A stretch of DNA of 64,000 nt, from contig OY282370.1 in NCBI GenBank assembly GCA_958295745.1, positions 2,943,244 to 3,007,243 of the forward strand, given 5' to 3'. A model generated the notes under the pieces. It saw only the letters and a program-made list of their open reading frames with translations. It did no database searches and had not been told where the DNA came from. A program made the position numbers and the translations under genes. Source of the DNA: an uncultured Acidimicrobiia bacterium (lineage in GTDB: Bacteria; Actinomycetota; Acidimicrobiia; Spongiisociales; Spongiisociaceae). This document shows positions 26,441 through 34,911 of the stretch, piece by piece. Every line of letters begins with the position of its first letter. The first letter of the stretch is position 1.

Positions 26441-27523
26441 ATGCCGCGGACGGTTCAGGGAGTGGTGTCGATGGCGGCCGGCGAGCCGGTCGTATTGGAG
26501 AACGTGGTTGTTCCCGATCCGGGGCCGGGGGAGGCCGTGGTCGGGATACAGGCCTGCGGGGTGTGTCATACGGACCTGCACTATCGCGAAGGGGGCATCA
26601 GCGACGAGTTCCCCTTCTTCCTGGGTCACGAAGCCGCCGGCGTGGTGGAAGAGGTCGGTCCGGGGGTCACCGAGGTGGCGCCGGGCGATTTCGTCATCCT
26701 GAACTGGCGGGCGGTGTGCGGGCAGTGCCGCTCGTGCCTGCGGGGCAGACCCAACATCTGCTTCAACACCCACAACGCCTCCCAGAAGATGACCCTGGAG
26801 GACGGCACCGAGCTGTCGGCCGCCTTGGGGATCGGCGCCTTCGCCGAGGCCACCCTGGTGGCGGCGGGCCAGTGCACCAAGGTCGATCCGGCGGCTTCGG
26901 CGGTGGCGGCCGGTCTGCTGGGCTGCGGAGTGATGGCCGGGATCGGAGCGGCGGTAAACACCGGGGGGGTGGGCCGCGGGGACAGCGTGGCCGTGTTCGG
27001 CTGCGGCGGGGTGGGCGACGGCGCCATCGCCGGGGCCAGGCTGGCCGGAGCCACCACGATCATCGCGGTGGACATCGACGACCGCAAGCTGGAATGGGCC
27101 AGGGAGTTCGGCGCCACCCACACCGTCAACTCCGCCGAGGAGAACCCGGTGCACCGGATCAAGGAAATCACCGATCACGGGGTGGACGTGGCCATCGAGG
27201 CCATCGGCCTGCCGGAGGTGTACCGCCAGGCGTTCGAGGCCCGGGACCTGGCCGGCACGGTGGTGCTGGTGGGGGTGCCCACCCCGGACATGACCCTCGA
27301 GCTGCCCTTCCTGGAAGTGTTCGGACGGGGCGGCGCCCTCAAGTCGAGCTGGTACGGGGACTGCCTCCCCTCGAGGGACTTCCCGATGCTGATCGACCTG
27401 TACCTGCAGGGCCGCCTCGATCTCGACCGCTTCGTGTCCGAGACCATCGGCATCGAGGACGTGGAGGAAGCCTTCCACAAGATGGAACGGGGCGAGGTGC
27501 TCCGTTCCGTGGTCGTCCTCTGA
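26441..27523 (+). CDS. mscR: S-(hydroxymethyl)mycothiol dehydrogenase
   Basis: A 360-residue class III-like zinc alcohol dehydrogenase that oxidises the mycothiol-formaldehyde adduct (also described as a nitrosomycothiol reductase). Catalytic-zinc ligands lie in GVCHTD and GHEAAG; the structural-zinc run [15 protein letters not shown] is complete; GCGGVGDGA binds [16 protein letters not shown] near residue 305 fits the mycothiol-specific branch. AGGAGA precedes ATG 26441. The MBL-fold gene next to it matches the mycobacterial pair Rv2259-Rv2260, strengthening the assignment. Confidence 0.88.
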   Translation: MPRTVQGVVSMAAGEPVVLENVVVPDPGPGEAVVGIQACGVCHTDLHYREGGISDEFPFFLGHEAAGVVEEVGPGVTEVAPGDFVILNWRAVCGQCRSCLRGRPNICFNTHNASQKMTLEDGTELSAALGIGAFAEATLVAAGQCTKVDPAASAVAAGLLGCGVMAGIGAAVNTGGVGRGDSVAVFGCGGVGDGAIAGARLAGATTIIAVDIDDRKLEWAREFGATHTVNSAEENPVHRIKEITDHGVDVAIEAIGLPEVYRQAFEARDLAGTVVLVGVPTPDMTLELPFLEVFGRGGALKSSWYGDCLPSRDFPMLIDLYLQGRLDLDRFVSETIGIEDVEEAFHKMERGEVLRSVVVL

Positions 27524-27536
27524 TTCCGGCCTCGGC

Positions 27537-28172
27537 ATGACCCTGGAACTGGTTACGACCGACGGACTCTTCCGGCTCGACGAGCTGGAGCTGGAGGTGA
27601 CCAACAACATCTGGCTGCTGGGCGACGACCGGGAGGTGATGGTGTTCGACGCCGCCCACGACCACCGCCCGATCGTGGAGGCGGTGGGCGGCCGGAGGGT
27701 GGAGGCGATCGTCCTCACCCACGGCCACAGCGACCACATAGACCGGGCGGCGGCCCTGCGGGAGGCGGTGGACGCCCCGATCCTGCTCCATCCGGCCGAC
27801 CGGATGCTGTGGGACAGGGTCTACGAGGACGAGACCCCCGACGGCGAGCTGGCGCACGGCGCAGTCCTAGCGGCAGGCGGCCATGAGCTGGGGGTGTTCC
27901 ACACACCGGGGCACTCCCCGGGGTCGTGCTGCTTCCACGACGGGGCGGACGGGCTGATGTTCTCCGGCGACACCCTGTTCAAGGGCGGTCCGGGGGCCAC
28001 CGGGCCCAAGTTCACCTACAGCGACGAGCCGACCATCCTGCGCAGCATCCGGGGCTTCCTGCTCACCCTCCCCGGCGAGACCATCGTCCACACCGGCCAC
28101 GGAGAAAGCACCACCATCGAAGCCGAACATCAGACGGTGCTGGACCGCATGGCCGAGCTGGGCGTCGACTGA
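27537..28172 (+). CDS. MBL-fold hydrolase paired with mscR
   Basis: A 211-residue metallo-beta-lactamase-fold hydrolase of the glyoxalase II type. The metal motif THGHSDHID (61-69) gives His62, His64, Asp66 and His67; further ligands lie in HTPGHSPGS, FSGDTLF and HTGHGES. It starts 13 bases after mscR. By position it probably hydrolyses S-formylmycothiol to formate and mycothiol in formaldehyde detoxification; this role is inferred from the conserved pairing. Confidence 0.88.
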   Translation: MTLELVTTDGLFRLDELELEVTNNIWLLGDDREVMVFDAAHDHRPIVEAVGGRRVEAIVLTHGHSDHIDRAAALREAVDAPILLHPADRMLWDRVYEDETPDGELAHGAVLAAGGHELGVFHTPGHSPGSCCFHDGADGLMFSGDTLFKGGPGATGPKFTYSDEPTILRSIRGFLLTLPGETIVHTGHGESTTIEAEHQTVLDRMAELGVD

Positions 28173-28194
28173 TCTGGAAAGAAGGGTGCGGGGG

Positions 28195-28200
28195 TATACT
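28195..28200 (+). promoter_or_regulatory. -10 element of tRNA-Leu
   Basis: TATACT ends 12 bases before the first base of the tRNA, a normal distance for a stable RNA promoter. The -35 is not clear. Confidence 0.45.
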
Positions 28201-28212
28201 CGGCGCCCGCCG

Positions 28213-28297
28213 GTCGGAGTGGCGGAATTGGTAGACGCGCTAGGTTGAGGGCCTAGTGCCCTATAAGGGCGTGGAGGTTCGAGTCCTCTCTCCGACA
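28213..28297 (+). tRNA. tRNA-Leu (anticodon GAG)
   Basis: An 85-base class II tRNA. The acceptor stem GTCGGAG pairs with CTCCGAC and A is the discriminator. The D-arm contains AATTGGTAGACGC. The anticodon stem CTAGG/CCTAG carries loop TTGAGGG with anticodon GAG. A long variable arm (GCCC-TATA-AGGGC) identifies Leu rather than Met or Val, and the T-loop is TTCGAGT. CCA is not encoded. No integrase or attachment duplication is seen next to it. Confidence 0.95.
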
Positions 28298-28335
28298 CCC
28301 CGGACACCCGGTCTTCGGTCGCGGCGCAGGTCGTT

Positions 28336-28797
28336 TCAGAAGAGGCCGGAGACCTTTATGCGGAGCGGGTCGGTTTCGGTGACTATCACCGTGATGTTCT
28401 CCACTCCCGGCCTGTACACCCAGATCGCCTTGTTGACGCCTTCGTCCTCGTCCAGCCTGATGCCGAGGGGCGGTTCGAGGGCGTTCGTGTAGAAGTCGAT
28501 CACCTCTTCGAAACCCGCCGTGGAGTCGAACCACACGTCCGTACCCGCCCCGGTCGGTTCCCATTCGCTGGAGGTGACGCCGGGGGGAACCAGCTCCGGC
28601 GGGAACTCTTCGGGAAGCCCTTCGGTCGGCGCAACGGTGACGGTGACAGGCGGCGGGATCGTGGTCGCTCGGGAGGAAGACAGGGCGGAAGAAGCGCCGG
28701 TGGTGGCGGCGGTCTGGCCGGACCCACCCTCACCCCCGCAGCCGTAGGCCATCGAGACGGCAACCCCCAGCACGAGCAAACGCTTCATGCGGTTCAT
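28336..28797 (-). CDS. hypothetical lipoprotein with Thr/Pro-rich linker
   Basis: A 153-residue lipoprotein: signal MNRMKRLLVLGVAVSMAYGC with lipidated Cys20, a Ser/Thr/Pro linker (about 21-70), then a small globular domain with DSTAGFEEVIDFYTNAL and ENITVIVTETDPL. The domain resembles small periplasmic domains that follow linkers in actinobacterial lipoproteins; no family is named. AGGAGG lies five bases before ATG 28797. It is convergent with tRNA-Leu and divergent from the permease genes. Confidence 0.75.
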   Translation of the reverse strand: MNRMKRLLVLGVAVSMAYGCGGEGGSGQTAATTGASSALSSSRATTIPPPVTVTVAPTEGLPEEFPPELVPPGVTSSEWEPTGAGTDVWFDSTAGFEEVIDFYTNALEPPLGIRLDEDEGVNKAIWVYRPGVENITVIVTETDPLRIKVSGLF

Positions 28798-28941
28798 GCG
28801 GTCCTCCTGTCGTCCGCCCCTTCCGATCCTACCGCCCCGTCCGCCGGTGAGCCGGGAAGATCCGTCGGCAGGGCGGCCCGAAGGTGAAGAGGGTAGGGTC
28901 CGAACAAGTGGAGAGTGGCTGGATGGGTGGAGAGGGGCTCG

Positions 28942-29781
28942 ATGGATAGCGTTGCCGCTGAACCGACCCAGACCGTCCGGCATCGGGCACCCCGGCAGTC
29001 CCTCCTGATCGCCCAGGCGGCGGTGGTGCCCGCCATCCTGGTCGTCATCTGGTTCCTCTTGTCTAGGGGCACCCGCATCGATCCGGTGTTCCTGCCCCCG
29101 CCCGAGAACGTATTCGGCAGGGTGGTGCTGCTCGGCGACGCACTGCCGGGCGCCCTGTGGACCTCGCTGCAGATGGTGCTGGCCGGCCTGGCGATCGGAG
29201 GGGCGGCGGGAATATCGACGGGCCTGCTCTTCGGGTACAGCCCCGTCGTCCGGCGGTTCTTCGAGGCCACCCTCGACAACCTGGTCCGCCCGGTGCCCTT
29301 CTTCGCCTTCATACCCATGATGATCCTGTGGTTCGGGATCGGGATGGCGCCCCAGATCGCCCTGGTGGCGTTGGGCATCTTCCTGTTGCTGAGCCTCACC
29401 ACCCTCGAAGCGGTCCGCAACGTCCCCCAGATATACGTGAAGGCGGCCCTCACCGCGGGTGCCGGACGGTTCCGCATCTACCGGACGGTGGTCATCCCGG
29501 CCATCACCCCGCACCTCATCTCGTCGGTGCGGCTGGGGGCCGCCTACGCCTGGGGGCTGGACGTGGCGGCCGAGTTCGCAGGCACGCAGCAAGGTCTGGG
29601 GTTCATCATGATCACCAGGGGCAACTACTACCTGGACACCGCTTCGATCGTCCTGATCGTCCTCATATTCTGCACACTGGCGGTGGTCTTCGATCAGACG
29701 GTCCGGTTCGCGGCGGCGCGACTGACCCGATGGAGCCCGCGGTCGCGGCGGGGCATGGTCGGCCACATGCTGGGGAACTGA
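28942..29781 (+). CDS. ABC transporter permease, SsuC/TauC type (copy 1)
   Basis: A 279-residue inner-membrane permease of the nitrate/sulfonate/taurine ABC family, with about six helices. The cytoplasmic EAA coupling loop reads AALTAGAGRFRIYRTVVIPAI. The start ATG 28942 follows GGAGAGGGG; an upstream GTG at 28915 is less likely. It is closely similar to the next gene, for example FFEATLDNLVRPVPFFA in both, so the two arose by tandem duplication. The substrate is unknown. Confidence 0.87.
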   Translation: MDSVAAEPTQTVRHRAPRQSLLIAQAAVVPAILVVIWFLLSRGTRIDPVFLPPPENVFGRVVLLGDALPGALWTSLQMVLAGLAIGGAAGISTGLLFGYSPVVRRFFEATLDNLVRPVPFFAFIPMMILWFGIGMAPQIALVALGIFLLLSLTTLEAVRNVPQIYVKAALTAGAGRFRIYRTVVIPAITPHLISSVRLGAAYAWGLDVAAEFAGTQQGLGFIMITRGNYYLDTASIVLIVLIFCTLAVVFDQTVRFAAARLTRWSPRSRRGMVGHMLGN

Positions 29782-29783
29782 GG

Positions 29784-30683
29784 ATGCTGCGGCGCGGTGC
29801 GGCGCGTTCGGCGGCCGCGGAGGGGCGGGCCCGCCGAGCCGCCCCCGGACCGATGCGCCTGATCGCCCAGGCGTCGGTGGTGCCGATGATCGCGCTGGCG
29901 GCCTGGTACCTGCTCACCCGGAAATTCATCGACTACTACGTGGGGTCGGGCTCGGAGCAGGTGCTCAGGTCCCGGGCCATCATCGACGCCGCCAAGCTCC
30001 CCGGACCGGACAAGGTGCTGCGGTCCGCCCTCGAGTTCCTCGACCTGATCCCGGTCGCCATGTGGACCTCGCTTCAGATGGTGTTGGTCGGGTTGGCGCT
30101 GGGCGCCGTCACCGGCCTGGCCACGGGCGTCATCTTCGGCTACAGCCCCTTCGTCCGGCGGTTCTTCGAGGCCACCCTCGACAACCTGGTGCGGCCGGTC
30201 CCGTTCTTCGCCCTGATCCCGTTGTTCATCCTCTGGTTCGGGGTCGGGTTCATGCCCCAGGTGGCGCTGGTGGCGCTGGGCATCTTCCTGATGTTCAGCC
30301 TCACCACCCTGGAAGCGATCCGCAACGTCCCTCACATCTACGTGCAGGCCGCCCTGACCGCCGGGGCCGGCCGATTCCACGTGTACCGGACGGTGGTGAT
30401 CCCGGCCATCATCCCGCATCTGGTGGGCTTCCTTCGTCTGGCGGCGGCGGCCGCCTGGGGCTTGGACGTGGCGGCCGAGTTCTTCGGATCCCGGGCGGGT
30501 CTGGGCTACGTGATGCTGGTCCGCCAGCAGTACCTCGACCCCGCCGGGATGCTGATGATCGTGTTCCTGTTCTGCGGGCTGGCGATCATCTTCGACCAGA
30601 CGGTGCGGTTCGCGGCGGCGAGGGCGACGCGATGGAGCCCCCGCACGGACCGGGGGCTGGTGGGTAGCATTCTCGGCAACTGA
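29784..30683 (+). CDS. ABC transporter permease, SsuC/TauC type (copy 2)
   Basis: A 299-residue paralogue of the preceding permease, with a longer N-terminal region (a ~22-residue Ala/Arg leader) and an extra ~25 residues after the first helix (YYVGSGSEQVLRSRAI). EAA loop: AALTAGAGRFHVYRTVVIPAI. The start codon lies 3 bases after the previous stop. Two different permeases would form a heterodimeric channel. No ATPase gene is found in this cluster, so a shared ATPase must be encoded elsewhere. Confidence 0.87.
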   Translation: MLRRGAARSAAAEGRARRAAPGPMRLIAQASVVPMIALAAWYLLTRKFIDYYVGSGSEQVLRSRAIIDAAKLPGPDKVLRSALEFLDLIPVAMWTSLQMVLVGLALGAVTGLATGVIFGYSPFVRRFFEATLDNLVRPVPFFALIPLFILWFGVGFMPQVALVALGIFLMFSLTTLEAIRNVPHIYVQAALTAGAGRFHVYRTVVIPAIIPHLVGFLRLAAAAAWGLDVAAEFFGSRAGLGYVMLVRQQYLDPAGMLMIVFLFCGLAIIFDQTVRFAAARATRWSPRTDRGLVGSILGN

Positions 30684-30786
30684 TCGACAGACGATTCCTG
30701 TTCATCGAACGAAGGAGCAGATAGAGACCGCAATACGGGACGAATAACAGACGAAGAACGGACCCTATGGGGAGGGAGAAAGAAAG

Positions 30787-32124
30787 ATGAGATACCAACG
30801 CAACAGAACACGCATCGGGGCGATCCTGGCGGTTCTGGCCTTGGCCGCCGGCGCGTGCGGAGGCGCGGACGAACCGGCGCCCACAACGGTGCAGGCTACG
30901 ACCACCACGGCGGCGCCCGCAACCACGCAGACCCCGACCACCACCGCGGCGCCCGCAACCACGCAGACCCCGACCACCGTCGTGGCCGTAACCACCGTGG
31001 TGCGGGAGGTGGTGGTGTCGATGGTGACGCCGGATGTGGACGAAGGACCGATGATCCCGGATGCGCCGCTGGTGACGGTGAAGATCAACGGCGGGCCGTT
31101 CTATCCGTTCAACCTGTGGGCCGCATCGAAGGCGCTCGGCATCGCCGACGAGCTCAACGTCGAGCTGGACATATCGAGTCAGGGCTTCTTCCCGACCGCG
31201 GCGCTCAAGCGGGGCGAGTTCGACGTGATCGCGTCCTGCCCGGCCTGCGCCTTCGGCGTCTACGAGAGCATCCCGGAGTTCCGGAACTGGATCACCTCGT
31301 ACCAGTGGCGGGGGTTCCAGATCATCGGACGGGCCGACCCCGATACCGGCGCGGCCGTCCACAAACCCTGGATCGACTTCTTCGTCGATGCGGGCGGGGA
31401 CCTGGATGAGGCCAACAGTGAGTTCGCGGCCTCGCTGGCGGGGCGGAGCTTCGCCATCTGGGATCCGGGGAGCATTCCGACCCTGAAGGCCCTGCTCGAA
31501 ATAGGCGGGCTCACGCTCGAGGACGTGGAGATCATCGGCTTCGCCGACATCAACGTAGCCTCCACGTCGTTCATCGCCGGCGAGGGCGACTACCACATGG
31601 GGGACAGCATCCAGATGCACCGGATGCTCACCGCCGAGGACCTGCGGGACAAGTTCGTCTCTGCGGCACCCTTCCAGGCCTTCGGGCCGACCGGTCTGTG
31701 GTACAGCACCTTCGCCTCCACCCAGGACTGGTTGGACGCCAACGAGGAGACGGCGCTGCGGCTGCTGGCTATCTGGTACCGGACCACCCGCTACCTGCAC
31801 AACCGGACCGAGGAGGTGCTTCCTCCGATGCACGAGGCGGTGCGGCGGGCCGGCGGCGTCCTGGTGGACGACGAAACCCTCAAGGCCGAGCTCTTCAACA
31901 TCGAGGACTACGTACGGTACCAGGACGCCTGGGACCATTACTTCGCCGACGGGTCGCCGACCAACATGGACCTGTCCATCGCCAACTCCCACAGGAACGC
32001 GGTGGAGGCGGGGACCGTCCTGGCGGACTCCGACTGGCGGCAGTTCGAGGTCGAGAAGCAGTGGTTCGAGAAGCTGATGGCGCGGGAGGACTTGGTCGCC
32101 TGGATAATGAAGCCCCTCGTCTGA
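30787..32124 (+). CDS. NMT1/SsuA-type substrate-binding lipoprotein
   Basis: A 445-residue solute-binding lipoprotein. The signal ends AAGAC with lipidated Cys near residue 24, followed by a Thr-rich linker containing two copies of TTTAAPATTQTP encoded by a direct DNA repeat (about 30,901-30,980). The binding domain begins VTVKINGGPFYPFNLWAASK and contains DVIASCPACAFG and FAIWDPGSIPTLKALLE, typical of the NMT1 or SsuA fold. It is the likely receptor of the duplicated permeases upstream. A strong terminator follows, closing the operon. Confidence 0.87.
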   Translation: MRYQRNRTRIGAILAVLALAAGACGGADEPAPTTVQATTTTAAPATTQTPTTTAAPATTQTPTTVVAVTTVVREVVVSMVTPDVDEGPMIPDAPLVTVKINGGPFYPFNLWAASKALGIADELNVELDISSQGFFPTAALKRGEFDVIASCPACAFGVYESIPEFRNWITSYQWRGFQIIGRADPDTGAAVHKPWIDFFVDAGGDLDEANSEFAASLAGRSFAIWDPGSIPTLKALLEIGGLTLEDVEIIGFADINVASTSFIAGEGDYHMGDSIQMHRMLTAEDLRDKFVSAAPFQAFGPTGLWYSTFASTQDWLDANEETALRLLAIWYRTTRYLHNRTEEVLPPMHEAVRRAGGVLVDDETLKAELFNIEDYVRYQDAWDHYFADGSPTNMDLSIANSHRNAVEAGTVLADSDWRQFEVEKQWFEKLMAREDLVAWIMKPLV

Positions 32125-32143
32125 TCTGCGAACAGGTTCGTTC

Positions 32144-32177
32144 GGGCGGACGACGGACCCGCGTCCGGCGTCCGCCC
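32144..32177 (+). terminator. hairpin terminator after the binding-protein gene
   Basis: GGGCGGACG (32144-32152) pairs with CGTCCGCCC (32169-32177); the interior CGGAC / GTCCG extends the stem to about 14 bp with one mismatch and a 4-base loop. It lies 20 bases after the stop codon at 32124. Confidence 0.75.
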
Positions 32178-32227
32178 CAGTCTCGAAGCCCCGGTCTCGA
32201 AAGAGTTCGGCGGGGAGCGGTAGGAGG

Positions 32228-33394
32228 GTGATCGGTTTCGGCGGGTATGTCGCGTCCGGTTTCGAGCCGGTAGCGGGAGCCTTCGAGGAGAACTTCGCTT
32301 CCAGGGGCGAGATAGGGGCCTCGTTCTGCGCCTACGTGGGCGGGGAACGGGTGGCCGATATATGGGCGGGTGCGGCGGCGCCGGGACACCCTTGGTCGGA
32401 GGACACGCTGGCCCCGGTGTTTTCGGTCACCAAGGGCGCCGCCGCTCTCTGCGTCCAGGTACTGGCCGACCGCGGGCGGCTGGACGTGGAGGCCCCGGTG
32501 GCGGACTACTGGCCCGAGTTCGCCGCCCGGGGCAAGGACAGGGTTCTGGTGCGGCATGTCCTGAGCCACACGGCGGGGTTGCCGTCCTTCCCCCGGTACT
32601 GGGAGCTGATCAGCTTCGACGGGGCCGCCGGTTGGCGGCGTGCGGGCGAGATCGCGGCCCGGCTGGCGGATGCGCCTCTGGTCTGGGAACCCGGAACCCG
32701 GGTCGGTTACCACTCGATCACCTTCGGGTGGCTGGTGGGGGAGCTGGTGCGCCGGATCGACGGCCGCACCCTGGGAAGCTTCTTCGCGGAGGAGGCGGCG
32801 GGTCCGCTCGGCCTCGACTTCTGGATCGGTCTGCCCGACGAGCAGCGGGGGAGGGTGGCCGTTCTGCATCACGACCCCGCTCCGGAGTTCGACCTGATGG
32901 CGGCAATCGAGGGCCCCGGCAACCCCGCAGGGGAGGCCCTGTTTATCGGTCCGCAGGGGCGGCCGCCCATCGACATGGGCAACGATCCGGTTTTCTGGGC
33001 GGCGGAGCAGCCCGCCGTCAACGGGGTCGCCGACGCCCGGAGCGTGGCCCGCATGTACGCCATGCTGGCCGGTGGCGGCGAGCTGGACGGGGTGCGGATC
33101 GTGTCGGAGGAATCGATCACCGCCCACTCCGCCGAGCAGGCGAGGGGGACAGACGCCGTCTTCGGAGGCGTCTCCCGGGTGGCATTGGGCTACGGGCGGC
33201 CGATGCCGGGCGGCATGTCGTTCGGACCCAACGACGAGGCCTTCGGCATGCAGGGCCTGGGCGGGGCGCTGGGCTACGCCGATCCGAAGGCCGAGGTGGG
33301 TTTCGGATACGCCATGAACCAGACCCATATGGAGGCGGGTACCGACCGCCGCCCCCGCGCCCTGTCGGAGGCCCTCTACGCTTCGATCAGCTAG
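32228..33394 (+). CDS. serine hydrolase of the beta-lactamase/EstB family
   Basis: A 388-residue protein of the class C beta-lactamase fold (EstB-like esterase). The SxxK motif is SVTK near residue 75, the second motif Tyr lies in GYHS near 160, and HTAGLPSF is typical of the group. There is no signal peptide, favouring a cytoplasmic esterase over an antibiotic-hydrolysing enzyme. The GTG 32228 start has AGGAGG directly against it, so the true start could lie elsewhere. Substrate unknown. Confidence 0.83.
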   Translation: MIGFGGYVASGFEPVAGAFEENFASRGEIGASFCAYVGGERVADIWAGAAAPGHPWSEDTLAPVFSVTKGAAALCVQVLADRGRLDVEAPVADYWPEFAARGKDRVLVRHVLSHTAGLPSFPRYWELISFDGAAGWRRAGEIAARLADAPLVWEPGTRVGYHSITFGWLVGELVRRIDGRTLGSFFAEEAAGPLGLDFWIGLPDEQRGRVAVLHHDPAPEFDLMAAIEGPGNPAGEALFIGPQGRPPIDMGNDPVFWAAEQPAVNGVADARSVARMYAMLAGGGELDGVRIVSEESITAHSAEQARGTDAVFGGVSRVALGYGRPMPGGMSFGPNDEAFGMQGLGGALGYADPKAEVGFGYAMNQTHMEAGTDRRPRALSEALYASIS

Positions 33395-33449
33395 GCGGGT
33401 GGTTTCGCGTCGGGTGGGCGGGGAACCGTCCGCGGCTACCATCCCTGAC

Positions 33450-33968
33450 ATGGATTTCCTCGACGTGGGCAGGCCGGTCATCCACCCGGCGGCCTTCATC
33501 GCCCCGGGTGTACATATCTACGGCGACGCCCATATCCGGGCGCGGGCGGTGATCATGTTCGGCGTCGTGATACGCGCCGAGTTCGACCGGATAGAGGTGG
33601 GCGGCGGCGCCAACATCCAGGACAACTCGGTGCTCCATGTCGACGAGGGGTTTCCGTGCATCGTGGGCAGTCACACCACCGTCGGACACGGGGCGGTGCT
33701 CCACGGCGCCTCGGTGGGGGACCACTGCCTGGTGGGTATCGGCGCCCGCGCCCTCAACGGGGCGGTGATGGGAGAGGGTTCCTGGCTGGCTTCGGGCGCC
33801 ATCCTCCCCGAGGGCCGGGAGATCCCGCCCTGGACGTTGGCGATGGGCATCCCGGCCAAGCCGGTGCGGGAGCTGACCGAGCAAGAGATCGAACGCCAGC
33901 GTCACGGGGTGGAGGCCTACCAACAGCTGGCCGCCGCCTACCGACCGCTGTTCGAGGAAAACGGGTGA
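33450..33968 (+). CDS. gamma-class carbonic anhydrase-like protein
   Basis: A 172-residue left-handed beta-helix protein of hexapeptide repeats (gamma-CA/PaaY/YrdA group). Candidate zinc ligands are His63 (SVLHV), His80 and His85 (VGHGAVLHG), matching the spacing in the methanogen enzyme Cam. The C-terminal helix (LTEQEIERQRHGVEAYQQLA) is also typical. ATG 33450 gives the canonical N-terminus; a GTG at 33399 would add 17 atypical residues. Activity as carbonic anhydrase or as an acyl-CoA-pathway accessory cannot be separated here. Confidence 0.87.
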   Translation: MDFLDVGRPVIHPAAFIAPGVHIYGDAHIRARAVIMFGVVIRAEFDRIEVGGGANIQDNSVLHVDEGFPCIVGSHTTVGHGAVLHGASVGDHCLVGIGARALNGAVMGEGSWLASGAILPEGREIPPWTLAMGIPAKPVRELTEQEIERQRHGVEAYQQLAAAYRPLFEENG

Positions 33969-33996
33969 TCCGAAAGTTTATTCGATATGAGGCAAA

Positions 33997-34764
33997 ATGA
34001 CAATTGCTAAACCGGGTAAAGCTCGGGCAAAGATAGAAGAATTCATTGGTCTTCTTAGTGATCTGCAACAACACGAACTTGATATCCAGGAAATGGAGTT
34101 AGCGGATATTTATCCGATAGACATAGCTAGGCAAGATAATGAAGCTAACACGATCCTACAAAAAATTCGAAAGCTTCGACCTCTGATCCAAGAAATCAGT
34201 AAACGAGTATCACCAGATATAGATCCCAGGTGGTTCGAAGAGAAGAAGCGGAACTGGATATGGCAAGCAAAGGCTACGTCTGAAGATCTCATCGGAGAGC
34301 TTGACCTCATCACTATCCACCAAGATATAATTGGACCTGCGGGTCCTGCTCTTGTCGCGGAAGGCCTACATCCATGGATATGGAACGCGGCTGTAAGCCT
34401 ATGGGACAGCGGACACTACAAACAAGCTGTGGAAAACGCGTGGAATGCCCTCGTTAAGGAGACTCAGATCAAGACCAGATCCACAGCTACCGGAAAAAGG
34501 TTGTACGGCAATTTATTCTCTGTCAGTAGCAGTGATAAACGACCTCTTGAGTTCTCTGACATTGAGAAGGAAACCGAAGATTGGATCTCAGCTCATGAAG
34601 GAGCACATCACTACGGAATGGGCTGTTCACAAGGAATTCGTAACCTGCGTGCTCACACCACCGACATACTCGATGAACAAGAAGCACTTGAATACCTAGC
34701 CTCCCTCAGTGTCCTAGCCCGATGGATAGACAAAGCAACTCTTCGGGAACGAGAGGCGAGTTGA
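33997..34764 (+). CDS. TIGR02391/Ymh-family HEPN protein
   Basis: A 255-residue protein recognised as the TIGR02391 (Hypoth_Ymh) family by LHPWIWNAAVSLWDSGHYKQ and AVENAWNALVKETQIKTR. The C-terminal GIRNLRAH contains Arg215-x4-His220, the RX4-6H signature of HEPN ribonucleases. Members occur at phage, plasmid and restriction loci, so an abortive-infection or toxin role is plausible. The gene is visibly more AT-rich than both neighbours and stands alone, indicating transfer. GAGG lies upstream of ATG 33997. No antitoxin-like partner is adjacent. Confidence 0.78.
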   Translation: MTIAKPGKARAKIEEFIGLLSDLQQHELDIQEMELADIYPIDIARQDNEANTILQKIRKLRPLIQEISKRVSPDIDPRWFEEKKRNWIWQAKATSEDLIGELDLITIHQDIIGPAGPALVAEGLHPWIWNAAVSLWDSGHYKQAVENAWNALVKETQIKTRSTATGKRLYGNLFSVSSSDKRPLEFSDIEKETEDWISAHEGAHHYGMGCSQGIRNLRAHTTDILDEQEALEYLASLSVLARWIDKATLREREAS

Positions 34765-34911
34765 ACCGCACCGGGTTCCTCACTGACACCAAATAACTAC
34801 AAGACCATATGGGGCTGTCTACGAAGGCTTCAACGGCGTCGTACTGCCTCCTCCCGCATCCTGACCGCATTGGCAGCGGATTTCATATTCTCATCCCTTG
34901 GAACTGCCCGT

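Noticed and set aside
28213..28335. tRNA-Leu as an integration site for a mobile element
   Set aside because: No integrase, duplicated tRNA end or composition change follows; the neighbours are ordinary.
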